Shown here one piece after another: positions 1-8,057 of a stretch of 60,675 bases of DNA. Position numbers and translations under genes: made by a program. A model generated the notes under the pieces. It saw only the letters and a program-made list of their open reading frames with translations. It searched no databases and was not told the origin of the DNA. The stretch is from an uncultured Oscillospiraceae bacterium. Lineage in GTDB: Bacteria; Bacillota; Clostridia; Oscillospirales; Oscillospiraceae. The DNA lies in assembly GCA_951801655.1 (NCBI GenBank), contig CATONV010000006.1, positions 1 to 60,675 of the forward strand. Reading direction: 5' to 3'. How positions within the stretch are numbered: the first letter of the stretch is position 1; every line of letters starts with the position of its first letter.

Positions 1-2
1 AC

Positions 3-1178
3 CTTCACAACAAGGCCCTGGCCCGCCTCAACGCGGTGGACAAGGAGCTGGCCGATCTCGGCAAGGAGAAGGAGGTCATGATGGCCGCCGCCACCGAGGA
101 GTCCTACAAGCGGCTGGCCGATATCAAGAGTCTGGAGCTGCGGCTGGAAGAGGAGAAGAAGAGTCTGGAGGGAGAGGCCCACCCCGCCCTTACCCAGGAG
201 CATCTGGCCAACGTAATCGAGCTGTGGACCAACATCCCCGCCAGCCGGATTCAGGAACAGGAGTTTCAGCGCCTGGCCAAGCTGGAACAGAGGCTGGAGG
301 AACATGTCATCGGCCAGGACGAGGCGGTAAAGGCTGTCTCCGCCGCCATCCGCCGGGGAAGAGTGGGGATCTCCCCCAAGCACAAGCCGGTATCCTTCAT
401 CTTTGTGGGCTCCACCGGCGTGGGCAAGACGGAGCTGGTCAAGCAGCTGGCCGCCGACCTGTTCGATACCCCGGAGTCCCTCATCCGGCTGGATATGTCC
501 GAGTTTATGGAGAAGCACGCCGTCTCCCGGATCATCGGCTCCCCTCCCGGCTACGTGGGCTACGACGAGGCAGGCCAGCTCACCGAAAAAATCCGCCGCA
601 AGCCCTACTCGGTGGTTCTCTTCGACGAGATCGAGAAGGCCCACCCCGACGTACTGAACATCCTTCTCCAGGTGCTGGACGACGGCCGCATCACCGACGC
701 CCACGGCCGCACCGTGAACTTTGAAAACACCGTCATCGTTATGACCACCAACGCCGGGAGCAGCACCAAGGTAGGCTCCGTAGGCTTTGGCCGCACTGCC
801 AACGAGCAGGGCAAGGACCGGGCCCTGAAGGCCCTGAACGACTTCCTCCGCCCCGAGTTTATCAACCGGGTGGACGAGATTGTCTACTTTAACCAGCTGT
901 CTGAGGAGAATTTCAAAGACATCGCCGTGCTGATGCTCAAGGAGCTGGTGGGCACTCTGAAGGAAAAGGACATCAACTTCACCTGGGACGACTCCCTGCT
1001 TGACTACCTGGTGAAAAAGTCCTACTCCGCCGCCTATGGCGCCCGGAACCTGCGCCGCCTCATCCAGAAGGAACTGGAGGACGCCATTGCTGTGCGTCTC
1101 ATCGAAGGATATCAAACTCCGGTGTCCCAGCTCAAGGCCGTCTCCGACGGGGAGAAGCTGGAGCTGCTGGCGATGTAA
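3..1178 (+). CDS. Clp-family AAA+ ATPase, C-terminal part (5' truncated by window)
   Basis: This is the C-terminal 391 residues of a class I Clp/Hsp100 ATPase; the reading frame is open to the window edge, so the start and the first ATPase domain lie outside. Visible are a short charged coiled segment (about nt 36-170), the linker with the WTNIPASR signature, then the complete D2 AAA+ domain with Walker A (GSTGVGKT, about nt 408-432), Walker B (VVLFDEIEKAHPD), the sensor region and the small C-terminal domain with YGARNLRR. The short middle segment looks more like ClpC/ClpE than ClpB, but I cannot separate these without the N-terminus. Such proteins unfold substrates for ClpP or disaggregate proteins in the cytoplasm. 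A strong terminator follows 63 bp after the stop. Confidence 0.93.
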   Translation, partial: LHNKALARLNAVDKELADLGKEKEVMMAAATEESYKRLADIKSLELRLEEEKKSLEGEAHPALTQEHLANVIELWTNIPASRIQEQEFQRLAKLEQRLEEHVIGQDEAVKAVSAAIRRGRVGISPKHKPVSFIFVGSTGVGKTELVKQLAADLFDTPESLIRLDMSEFMEKHAVSRIIGSPPGYVGYDEAGQLTEKIRRKPYSVVLFDEIEKAHPDVLNILLQVLDDGRITDAHGRTVNFENTVIVMTTNAGSSTKVGSVGFGRTANEQGKDRALKALNDFLRPEFINRVDEIVYFNQLSEENFKDIAVLMLKELVGTLKEKDINFTWDDSLLDYLVKKSYSAAYGARNLRRLIQKELEDAIAVRLIEGYQTPVSQLKAVSDGEKLELLAM

Positions 1179-1241
1179 ACAGGTCCGCATACTCCAAACC
1201 GGCGAGCGCCGTGTGACATATGCGGAGAGACGAAGTCCTGG

Positions 1242-1274
1242 AAAAACGGCGCGGCCAAGGCCGCGCCGTTTTTC
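1242..1274 (+). terminator. Intrinsic terminator after the Clp ATPase
   Basis: A perfect 10-bp GC stem (acggcgcggc with its complement) with an AAG-type loop is followed by a run of Ts and preceded by a run of As, so it may also work in the other direction. Confidence 0.9.
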
Positions 1275-1303
1275 TCCTGAGAAAACTTTTTTTAAAATAA
1301 ACG

Positions 1304-1332
1304 TTGCGAAGCGGGGAAAAATATAGTACAAT
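1304..1332 (+). promoter_or_regulatory. Promoter of the SRP RNA gene
   Basis: TTGCGA at 1304-1309 and TACAAT at 1327-1332 are 17 bp apart, a near-consensus housekeeping sigma promoter. The predicted start, near 1339, fits the 5' end of the SRP RNA. Confidence 0.8.
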
Positions 1333-1339
1333 ACAAAGA

Positions 1340-1658
1340 GCTTTTGTTCCGCCTCGACGCGGAGCAAGGCCGCACTAGTCGGGGAGATAGCGGTGCCCTG
1401 TACCCGCAAGCCGCTGCAGCGGGGATGAATCCCGGCCCCCGGACGTTAGGATGTATTGTCTGCCCTGGAAAAGCAGTGATGATAGATCGGTCCCGCGCAA
1501 CGGGGCTGCCGTGAACCGTGTCAGGCGGGGAACCGAGCAGCACTAAGCGGTTTGACCCGTGTGCCGCGGGGATACTGTTCTTGAGCCGGCTGTCCAGGTA
1601 ACGGGTATGTTCTGCGCTTCAAAGGCCGGTGTGCGGTCTTGCTCCTCGTCGAAGCGAA
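1340..1658 (+). ncRNA. ffs: Signal recognition particle RNA (large, Bacillus/Clostridium type)
   Basis: The Alu domain is recognisable by GGGGAGATAGCGGTGCCCTG near 1380-1400, very close to the Bacillus scRNA. The S domain is recognisable by GTCAGG...GAACCGAGCAGC at about 1520-1543. The 5' segment (about 1348-1374) pairs almost perfectly with 1631-1657 to close the long helix 5. The RNA joins Ffh to target nascent membrane and secreted proteins. Position just upstream of dnaX is the same as in Bacillus subtilis. At about 315 nt it is somewhat longer than the 271-nt Bacillus form. The exact ends are estimated from the terminal helix. Confidence 0.9.
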
Positions 1659-1737
1659 ATGGGATCGCCGCCCAAAGCGGCGATCTCCATTCTCTCGCTT
1701 CTCCTCTTCAAACGGCAGCCGTTTCCCGTCGTTTGGG

Positions 1738-1761
1738 CGGCGGCTTCGCCGCCGTTTTTTT
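1738..1761 (+). terminator. Intrinsic terminator downstream of SRP RNA
   Basis: The stem cggcggc/gccgccg with a TTC loop is followed by seven Ts. A further hairpin (gatcgccg/cggcgatc, about 1664-1686) without a T-run lies between it and the RNA end. Confidence 0.85.
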
Positions 1762-1796
1762 GACCATAGCAACATGCAGAATTGCTGACAGCAATC

Positions 1797-1874
1797 TGTA
1801 AGGGCGGGTATTACCCGCCCGTTATCACAGCATACACTGCATCATTGTGCGGGCGGATCGTATCCGTCCCTACA
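1797..1874. repeat. Modular palindromic repeat (GTAGGGG family), copy 1
   Basis: The copy runs from TGTAAGGGC to GTCCCTACA and holds two hairpins, GGGCGGGTATTACCCGCCC and GGGCGGAT-CGT-ATCCGTCC, around a 29-bp spacer. It is flanked by a further inverted repeat (agcaatctg / cagattgct), possibly the two sides of an insertion target. It fills the gap between the SRP RNA terminator and dnaX; no gene is seen there. Confidence 0.85.
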
Positions 1875-1929
1875 GGTGTTACCATTTTTGCAGATTGCTA
1901 TCATTCTGAAAGCATGAGGTGAGAAGAAC

Positions 1930-3714
1930 ATGTATCAGGCGCTGTACCGCAAGTGGCGGCCCCGCACCTTCGACGACGTGGTGGGTCAGGAGCACATCAC
2001 CGAGACGCTGAAACGTCAGGCTGCGGCGGGCCGGCTGTCCCACGCCTATCTGTTCACCGGCACCCGGGGCACCGGCAAAACCACCTGCGCCAAGATCCTG
2101 GCCCGAGCGGTAAACTGCCAAAATTCCCAAAACGGCAACCCCTGCAATGCCTGCCCCGCCTGTTTGGGAATAGAGAACGGCTCCATTCTGGACGTGCTGG
2201 AGCTGGACGCCGCCTCCAACAACGGGGTAGACCAGGTCCGGGCCCTGCGGGACGAGGCGGTGTATACCCCCGCCGCCGTGGCCAGGCGGGTGTACATTGT
2301 GGACGAGGTCCACATGCTGTCGGTGGCCGCCTTCAACGCCCTGCTGAAGATTCTGGAGGAACCGCCCCCCCACCTTCTCTTCATTTTGGCCACCACCGAG
2401 CTGCATAAGGTTCCGGCCACCATTAAAAGCCGGTGCCAGCAGTTTGCCTTTAAGCGTATTCTGCCCATGCAGATCACCCAGCGGCTGGAGTATGTGGCGA
2501 AGCAGGAGGGGATCCCGCTTACGCCGGAGGGGGCCTCTCTGCTGGCCCGGCTGGCTGACGGCGGCATGCGGGACGCGCTGTCTCTGCTGGACCAGTGCGC
2601 AGGTGGCCTCTCCACTCTGGACGAACAGGCCATTCTGGACACCCTGGGCCTGGCCGGTCATGTGGAGACCGCCGCGCTGATGGAGTGCCTGGCTGAACGG
2701 GACACCGCCGGGGCGCTGAACACCCTGGCCCGGCTGTATTCAGGCGGCAAGGACGTGGGTGCGGTGCTGGGGGAGCTGGCCTCCCTGGCCCGGGATCTTC
2801 TCCTGAGAAAGACCGCCCCCCAGGGGGGCAGGGCCCTGATGGGCGGAGGGTATGACGAAGCTTCCCTGCGCCGTTTGGGAGAGAAACTGTCCTCTCCGCG
2901 GCTGCTCCAGATGCTCACCCAGCTGCAAAAGGCTGTGGCCGACCTGCCCCGCAGCGCCAACCGGCGCACAGATGCGGAACTGTGTCTCATCCGCCTCAGT
3001 GACGAAGGACTGGACGAGTCCTTCGCTGGACTGTCCGCCCGGATCGCCCGGCTGGAGGAGAGACTGGCCCGGGGCGTTCCGGCCCCCCCTGTCCAAGGCG
3101 GCCCTCCCGCCGCCGCACAAAGCTCCGAAGGGAACCGGCGCGGGACGCAGACCGCCCCTCGCCCGCAGGAGGAAGTCCCCCCCTGGAAGGAAGAGAGGCC
3201 CCCCCTGCCTGACGAGCCGCCGGAGGAGACGGAGTACGTCTTTGACCTGCCGGAGGAACAAGGGCCTGCACACCCCTCTTCTCCGGGCGGGCCTGGCGTC
3301 CCGCCGCCCCCGACTCAGGATAGCCCGCCGCCTGCGGCGGCCCCCGCTGAAACAGGAGACAGCGCCTTCTGGCCCTCCTTTGCGGCGGGTCTGCGGGGCA
3401 AGGTGCCCCCTACGGTGATGCCCTATCTGAACAACCCGGCCAAGGTGACCGGCGCGTGGAAGAATGGCAAACTTACCCTGTGGGTGGACAGCGAATTTAC
3501 CCGCTCCATGCTGAACAAACCGGCGGTGCTGGAGAAGCTGGCCGCCGCCGCGTCCGCCGCCTTCGGCGTGCAAGCCCAGGCCAGCGTGGCGGTTGGAAGC
3601 CCGCCCCCGGCCCAGCCGGTTCAGGCCGCGCCCTCCCCCGCTGCTGGGGCGGAAAAAGATCCGCTGGACGATTTGATGTCCTTTGGCGGATTGGACAACA
3701 TCACGATTCAATAG
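1930..3714 (+). CDS. dnaX: DNA polymerase III subunit gamma/tau
   Basis: This clamp-loader ATPase of the replicative polymerase is 594 residues long. The AAA+ module is at the N-terminus: YRKWRP start motif, Walker A GTRGTGKT at 44-51, the four zinc-binding cysteines at 63, 72, 75 and 78, and DEVH at 125-128. A Pro/Glu-rich, low-complexity linker (about 375-470) separates it from the C-terminal tau-like region that in relatives contacts the polymerase. The start has a gaggtgag ribosome-binding site 8 bp upstream. No obvious slippery heptamer for gamma production was seen. It is followed by a palindromic repeat and ybaB, the usual Firmicutes order, but recR does not follow. Confidence 0.97.
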   Translation: MYQALYRKWRPRTFDDVVGQEHITETLKRQAAAGRLSHAYLFTGTRGTGKTTCAKILARAVNCQNSQNGNPCNACPACLGIENGSILDVLELDAASNNGVDQVRALRDEAVYTPAAVARRVYIVDEVHMLSVAAFNALLKILEEPPPHLLFILATTELHKVPATIKSRCQQFAFKRILPMQITQRLEYVAKQEGIPLTPEGASLLARLADGGMRDALSLLDQCAGGLSTLDEQAILDTLGLAGHVETAALMECLAERDTAGALNTLARLYSGGKDVGAVLGELASLARDLLLRKTAPQGGRALMGGGYDEASLRRLGEKLSSPRLLQMLTQLQKAVADLPRSANRRTDAELCLIRLSDEGLDESFAGLSARIARLEERLARGVPAPPVQGGPPAAAQSSEGNRRGTQTAPRPQEEVPPWKEERPPLPDEPPEETEYVFDLPEEQGPAHPSSPGGPGVPPPPTQDSPPPAAAPAETGDSAFWPSFAAGLRGKVPPTVMPYLNNPAKVTGAWKNGKLTLWVDSEFTRSMLNKPAVLEKLAAAASAAFGVQAQASVAVGSPPPAQPVQAAPSPAAGAEKDPLDDLMSFGGLDNITIQ

Positions 3715-3719
3715 GGAAA

Positions 3720-3780
3720 TGTGGGGCCTGCCGCCCTCGGCAGGTCATTTCCGGCCCGCCCGGGGAGGTCGGGCCCCACA
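3720..3780. repeat. Modular palindromic repeat, copy 2 (TGTGGGGC form)
   Basis: TGTGGGGCC...GGGCCCCACA with internal hairpins CTGCCGCCCTCGGCAG and GGCCCGCCCGGGGAGGTCGGGCC; it begins 5 bp after the dnaX stop and separates dnaX from ybaB. Confidence 0.75.
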
Positions 3781-3808
3781 AGTTAAATGACGAAAAGGAG
3801 AATGACAT

Positions 3809-4159
3809 ATGGCAAAGGGTTACGGACGTATGCCCGGCATGGGCGGCGGCATGAATATGAACATGATCAAGCAGGCCCAGAAGATGCAGCAGGATATGCT
3901 GCGCATGCAGCAGGAGCTCCAGGAGAAGGAGTATCATGCCGCCTCCGGCGGCGGCATGGTGACCGCTACCGTCAACGGAAAACATGAGCTGAAAAATCTG
4001 GCCATCGATCCCGAGGCCGTGGACCCAGACGACGTGGAGATGCTTCAGGACATGATCGTGGCCGCCGTCAACGAGGCCATGCGCGCCGCTGACGCCGACG
4101 CGGCCAATACCATGCAGTCCATCACCGGCGGGCTGAATCTGGGCGGACTGGGGCTGTAA
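3809..4159 (+). CDS. YbaB/EbfC family nucleoid-associated protein
   Basis: A 116-residue protein with a Gly/Met-rich N-terminus, a long amphipathic helix (IKQAQKMQQDMLRMQQELQEK cut here to its centre, residues about 20-42), then the beta/helix core with the DPEAVDPDDVEMLQDMI segment typical of the family. Members bind DNA as dimers and influence nucleoid structure; the family sits beside dnaX in most Firmicutes. The ribosome-binding site aaaggag lies 8 bp before the ATG. Length and motif order match the family. The usual partner recR is absent downstream, replaced by a MATE transporter with its own promoter. Confidence 0.93.
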   Translation: MAKGYGRMPGMGGGMNMNMIKQAQKMQQDMLRMQQELQEKEYHAASGGGMVTATVNGKHELKNLAIDPEAVDPDDVEMLQDMIVAAVNEAMRAADADAANTMQSITGGLNLGGLGL

Positions 4160-4165
4160 GGCACA

Positions 4166-4202
4166 GTCTCTGTCCGGCTGGGAAAATATTCCCGTTAGAG
4201 AC
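4166..4202 (+). other. Nested hairpin after ybaB, possible weak terminator
   Basis: GTCTCT...AGAGAC encloses GGGAA...TTCCC. It lacks a T-run, so termination is only possible, not shown. Confidence 0.4.
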
Positions 4203-4211
4203 CCTGTAAGC

Positions 4212-4240
4212 TTGCTTTTTTGAGAAAATGGGGCTAGAAT
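4212..4240 (+). promoter_or_regulatory. Promoter of the first MATE gene
   Basis: TTGCTT at 4212-4217 and TAGAAT at 4235-4240 with a 17-bp spacer, 41 bp before the start codon. Confidence 0.6.
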
Positions 4241-4281
4241 AGAGGTATCACAGCTTTTACCAGGCGGAAAAGGAGAGAGAA

Positions 4282-5655
4282 ATGCCTCATTTTTATCAAA
4301 GTCACCCCAAGGAGCCGCTGGACCAGCGGCAGAAGATGCTGGAGACCCCTGTCAACCGGCTAATTCCCGCCTTGGCGGCCCCTACCATCGTCAGTATGCT
4401 GGTTACCTCCGTTTACAATATGGCGGATACCTATTTTGTCTCCCAGCTGAACACCAGTGCCTCCGGGGCGGTGGGGGTGGTGTTCTCCCTGATGGCCATT
4501 ATTCAGGCGGTGGGCTTTACCACCGGGATGGGGTCAGGGTCCATCGCCTCCCGGCTGCTGGGGCAGGACCGGAAGGAAGAGGCCGACGTCTACGCCTCCA
4601 CCGGCGTGGCGACGGCCCTGGCTCTGGGGCTGTCCATGGCCGTTCTGGGCCTGATCTTCCGGGAGAAGCTGATGTGGCTGCTGGGCAGCACCGCCACCAT
4701 CTACCCCTACGCCATGGACTACGCCTTTTACATTGTTCTGGGTGCGCCGGTGATGGTGCTGGCCTTTACCCTGAACAACCTGCTGCGCTGGCAGGGAAAG
4801 GCCAATTTGTCCGTGATGGGTCTGGCCACCGGCGGCGTGCTGAACATCCTGTTAGACCCCATCTTTATCTATGGACTGAACATGGGCATCGGCGGGGCGG
4901 GGGCGGCCACTCTGCTGAGTCAGTGCGTCAGTCTGGGGATTTTAACCTCCTTCTTTCTGAGAGGGAAGAGCGACCTGCGGGTAAGAAGGGCCTGCGTCTC
5001 CCGCTCCCCCAGGACCTACCTGTCCATTCTGAAGCAGGGCATGCCCTCCTTCTTCCGGCAGGGCGTACTGTCCGCCGCCACTATGGCCGCCAATTATAAC
5101 GCCCGCGTCTACGGCGACGCAGCGGTGGCCGCCCTGTCCATCGTGACCAAGATCTTTAACCTGATCCAGTCCATTGTCATCGGCTTCGGCCAGGGCTTCC
5201 AGCCCGTGCTGGGGTACAACTACGGCGCCCGGCGGCTGGACCGGGTGAAAGAGGCGGTATGGTTTTCCGTGCGGACGTGTACCGTTATCCTCACCACGGG
5301 GGCAGTCATCGGCTTTGTCCTGGCCCCCCACATCATTACCCTGTTCCGCAGAGACGACCTGGCGGTGATCGAGATCGGCACCCGGGCCTTCCGCTGCCAG
5401 TGCTTTACCCTGCCCCTGGGGGCGGTACTGGTCTTCGCCAACATGTTTTTCCAGTCCCTGGGCAAGTCCTGGCGGGCGGTGCTGCTGGCCGTCTGCCGTC
5501 AGGGCCTTTACATCCCCTTGGTCTGCTTTATGACGGCCCGTTTCGGACTGCCCGGTCTGGAGTGTACCCAGGCCACGGCCGATTTGCTGGCTTTTGTCAT
5601 ATCGGCCTGCGTCATGCTCCATTACTTTAAAATGGAGTTTGGAAAAGAGAGATAG
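4282..5655 (+). CDS. MATE family multidrug/organic cation efflux transporter
   Basis: A 457-residue polytopic membrane protein with about 12 hydrophobic segments in two homologous halves, as expected for MATE (NorM/DinF) antiporters that export drugs or metabolites using Na+ or H+ gradients. The N-terminal PVNRLIPALAAPTIVSMLV and YNMADTYFVSQL segments are the family hallmark. The start is preceded by aaaggagagaga. It has its own promoter, and is convergent with the fatty acid operon, sharing a perfect hairpin with it. The substrate cannot be told from sequence; location beside fatty acid synthesis is probably incidental. Confidence 0.93.
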   Translation: MPHFYQSHPKEPLDQRQKMLETPVNRLIPALAAPTIVSMLVTSVYNMADTYFVSQLNTSASGAVGVVFSLMAIIQAVGFTTGMGSGSIASRLLGQDRKEEADVYASTGVATALALGLSMAVLGLIFREKLMWLLGSTATIYPYAMDYAFYIVLGAPVMVLAFTLNNLLRWQGKANLSVMGLATGGVLNILLDPIFIYGLNMGIGGAGAATLLSQCVSLGILTSFFLRGKSDLRVRRACVSRSPRTYLSILKQGMPSFFRQGVLSAATMAANYNARVYGDAAVAALSIVTKIFNLIQSIVIGFGQGFQPVLGYNYGARRLDRVKEAVWFSVRTCTVILTTGAVIGFVLAPHIITLFRRDDLAVIEIGTRAFRCQCFTLPLGAVLVFANMFFQSLGKSWRAVLLAVCRQGLYIPLVCFMTARFGLPGLECTQATADLLAFVISACVMLHYFKMEFGKER

Positions 5656-5659
5656 AATA

Positions 5660-5693
5660 CAGGTCCCGGAACGCCGCGGCGTTCCGGGACCTG
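5660..5693. terminator. Perfect palindrome between convergent MATE and fatty acid operons
   Basis: A 16-bp stem (caggtcccggaacgcc and complement) with almost no loop sits between two convergent stops. There is no strong T-run on either side, so it is probably a bidirectional terminator of lower efficiency. Confidence 0.6.
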
Positions 5694-5718
5694 TTGATAT
5701 TACCCTTCTCTACTGTTT

Positions 5719-6201
5719 TTATGGCTTTTTCAGCTCGACCTCCGGCATCAGCTCCTGCCCCACAATCCGGAGCACCTGATCCATCTGGGCCACCTCCTCG
5801 GGGGTAAAGCGTTCTCTCACCCGGTCCATCACCGTCTGCACATAGGTGCTGCTGATGTTATAGTAGTCATGAAACTTCTGAGTGGGCCTCAGGTGGTATT
5901 CCCGCCGGTCGTTGGGGGACTGGACCTTTTCCACATAGCCCTTCCGGATCAGACTGTTCACCTTGTAGGCCGCGTTGGGCGAGGAAATGTTGGCAAAGGA
6001 GGCAAATTCGTTAATGGTGGGCTCGTGAAGGGCCCGGATAATCTCCATGCAGAAGGTCTCCACCGCCGTCAGGCTGGCTTCCCGGGTCTGAAATCTGGAA
6101 AAGACGGCCTGATAAAAATGCAGCTTAAACTTGGTATAAATCCGGTCAAAGCTCTCCTCCAGCACCCGCTTTTCCCCCCTCTGTTTCCGAATCAACGCCA
6201 T
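5719..6201 (-). CDS. fabT: MarR-family regulator, FabT-like, last gene of fatty acid operon
   Basis: A 160-residue winged-helix protein: helix-turn-helix at about 61-88 (TINEFASFANISSPNAAYKVNSL) and a wing with SPNDRREYHL at 95-104, flanked by dimerisation helices. The ATG overlaps the fabZ stop (TAATG), so the two are translationally coupled. In streptococci and lactococci a MarR protein, FabT, is encoded in the fab cluster and represses it in response to acyl-ACP; the position here strongly suggests the same role. The likely target is the inverted repeat in the acpP promoter (15447-15484). Longer in-frame extension upstream exists but has no ribosome-binding site. Function is inferred from family and context. 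Confidence 0.8.
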   Translation of the reverse strand: MALIRKQRGEKRVLEESFDRIYTKFKLHFYQAVFSRFQTREASLTAVETFCMEIIRALHEPTINEFASFANISSPNAAYKVNSLIRKGYVEKVQSPNDRREYHLRPTQKFHDYYNISSTYVQTVMDRVRERFTPEEVAQMDQVLRIVGQELMPEVELKKP

Positions 6202-6668
6202 TATATCAGAGAATCTCCCGTTTCGCAAGAGGAAGCGGTCCGATCCGCGAGAACAAAGGTGAGCTCCGCCCCGCAGGCCAGCTTGCCCTCCACCCGGGCC
6301 TGCGCTGTGCCAAAGCCCACCGGGCCCTTTCGGGCGGTGAGCCGGCACTCCAGCTCCAGCACATCGCCGGGACGGACCTGGCGCTTGAACCGGGCGTTTT
6401 TGATCCCGCCAAACAGGGCCAGCTTGCCTTTGTTTTTCTCCTCAGTGAGGATGGCCGCCGCACCCACCTGGGCCAGGGCCTCGATGATGAGAACCCCGGG
6501 CATCACCCGGTAGCCGGGGAAATGGCCCTGGAAAAAGGGTTCGTCGGCGGTGACGCACTTCAGGCCCTTCGCACTCTCGCCGGGAACGCATTCCACGATC
6601 TTGTCCACCAGCAGAAAAGGGTAACGGTGGGGCAGGATGGCCTCAATCTGGTCAATATTCATCTCCAT
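6201..6668 (-). CDS. fabZ: 3-hydroxyacyl-ACP dehydratase FabZ
   Basis: A 155-residue single hot-dog protein that removes water from 3-hydroxyacyl-ACP in fatty acid elongation. It shows the conserved [11 protein letters not shown] at 12-22, the catalytic histidine in GHFPG (His49), the PGVL segment and the acidic residue in IIEALAQ (Glu63). A ggaggt ribosome-binding site precedes the first ATG by about 9 bp; an ATG two codons later is less well placed. Upstream, between the fabF stop and this gene, lies an isolated CCCCTACA (6691-6698), the end motif of the dispersed repeat. No fabA-like isomerase was found in the operon. Confidence 0.97.
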   Translation of the reverse strand: MEMNIDQIEAILPHRYPFLLVDKIVECVPGESAKGLKCVTADEPFFQGHFPGYRVMPGVLIIEALAQVGAAAILTEEKNKGKLALFGGIKNARFKRQVRPGDVLELECRLTARKGPVGFGTAQARVEGKLACGAELTFVLADRTASSCETGDSLI

Positions 6669-6698
6669 ATACAGGAAACCTCCATTTTTTTGTAGGGG

Positions 6699-7937
6699 TT
6701 AATCCCATCTTTTCAACACAACAGCCGCGTTGTGTCCCCCGAAGCCCAGGGAGTTGGACAAGGCGATTTTAATGTCCGCCTGCCGGCCCTCGTTGGGTAC
6801 AATGTCCAGGTCACAGGCCGGGTCGGGAACCTGATAGCCGATGGTGGGCGGAACAAAGCCCTCCTTCAGGGCCAGGGCGGTAAAGATAGCCTCCACCGCC
6901 CCGGCGGCCCCCAGCAGGTGGCCGGTCATGGACTTGGTGGAGCTGACCATCAGCTTATCCGCGTGCGCCCCGAAGACACTGCGGATGGCCGCCGTCTCGC
7001 TCTCGTCATTGAGGGGAGTGGAGGTGCCGTGGGTGTTGATGTATTCCACCGCCGTGGGGGCGATCCCGGCGTCTGCCAGGGCCTGGGCTATGCAGGCGGC
7101 GCCGCCCGTCCCGCCGGGGGCGGGGGCGGTGATATGGTGGGCGTCGCAGTTGGCGCCGTAGCCCGCCACCTCGGCGTAAATTTTCGCGCCCCTCTCCAGG
7201 GCGTGGTCCAGCTCCTCCAGCAGCAGGGCGCCCGCCCCCTCTCCCATCACAAAACCGGATCTCTCGGCGTCAAAGGGGATGGAGGCCCGGAGGGGATCGG
7301 TTCTCTCACACAGGGCCTTCATAGCGGTAAAGCCCCCCATGGCCAGGGGGGTGACAGCGGCCTCCGCTCCGCCGCACAGCATCACCTGGGCGTAGCCGTC
7401 CCGGATGTGGCGGAAGGCGTCGCCCACAGCGTTGGTCCCTCCGGCGCAGGCGGTGACCACGCAGGAGGACATCCCCCGAAAGCCGTACTGGATGGCAATG
7501 CGGCCCGCAGCCATGTTAGAGATGATCATAGGGATCATAAAGGGGGATACCGCGTCATATCCCCTCTCCTCTCCCCGTCGGTAGGCCTGGCCCACCGTCT
7601 CAAAGCCGCCGATCCCGCTGGAAAAGATGACGCCGCAGCGGTCCAGGTCCTCCGCCTCCCGGTTCAGCCCTGCGTCCGCCATGCACTCTTCGGCAGCAAT
7701 GAGAGCCAGCTGGGTAAAGCGGTCCATTTTTTTACTCTCCCGCCTGCCCAGCAGGCCATCGACGTCCAGCCCCCGCACCTCGCCGGCCAGCTTCACTCTC
7801 ATATTGGAGGTGTCGTACCGGGTAATGGGACCAATGCCGCACTTCCCGGCCTTAGCCGCCGCCCAGCTCTCGGATACGGAATTTCCCACCGGGTTGACGG
7901 TTCCCATGCCGGTGATTACCACTCTGCGTTTTTCCAT
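6699..7937 (-). CDS. fabF: 3-oxoacyl-ACP synthase II (FabF)
   Basis: A 412-residue thiolase-fold condensing enzyme that extends acyl-ACP with malonyl-ACP. The start is the ATG before EKRRVVITGMG, 7 bp after gaaggga-type ribosome-binding sequence. The catalytic cysteine is in TACAGGTNA (Cys164) and the two histidines are in NTHGTSTP and SMTGHLLGAAG, the complete Cys-His-His set of FabF/FabB. A palindromic repeat separates it from fabG, breaking the otherwise overlapping gene arrangement. The C-terminal SLGFGGHNA is typical. Confidence 0.97.
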   Translation of the reverse strand: MEKRRVVITGMGTVNPVGNSVSESWAAAKAGKCGIGPITRYDTSNMRVKLAGEVRGLDVDGLLGRRESKKMDRFTQLALIAAEECMADAGLNREAEDLDRCGVIFSSGIGGFETVGQAYRRGEERGYDAVSPFMIPMIISNMAAGRIAIQYGFRGMSSCVVTACAGGTNAVGDAFRHIRDGYAQVMLCGGAEAAVTPLAMGGFTAMKALCERTDPLRASIPFDAERSGFVMGEGAGALLLEELDHALERGAKIYAEVAGYGANCDAHHITAPAPGGTGGAACIAQALADAGIAPTAVEYINTHGTSTPLNDESETAAIRSVFGAHADKLMVSSTKSMTGHLLGAAGAVEAIFTALALKEGFVPPTIGYQVPDPACDLDIVPNEGRQADIKIALSNSLGFGGHNAAVVLKRWD

Positions 7938-7976
7938 TGTGTTTCTTCCCTTCTGCGCCAGTTGCTTCAGACGCTT

Positions 7977-8046
7977 TGTAGGGGCCACTGCCCTCAGCGG
8001 CCCGCAGGCAATTTCAGGCGGGCCGCCGTGGGCGGCGGCCTCTACA
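7977..8046. repeat. Modular palindromic repeat, copy in fabG-fabF gap
   Basis: TGTAGGGGCC...GGCCTCTACA with hairpins GGGCCACTGCCCTCAGCGGCCC and GGGCCGCCGTGGGCGGCGGCC; it begins 11 bp after fabG ends and lies within the operon transcript. Confidence 0.85.
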
Positions 8047-8057
8047 GAACATACAAG

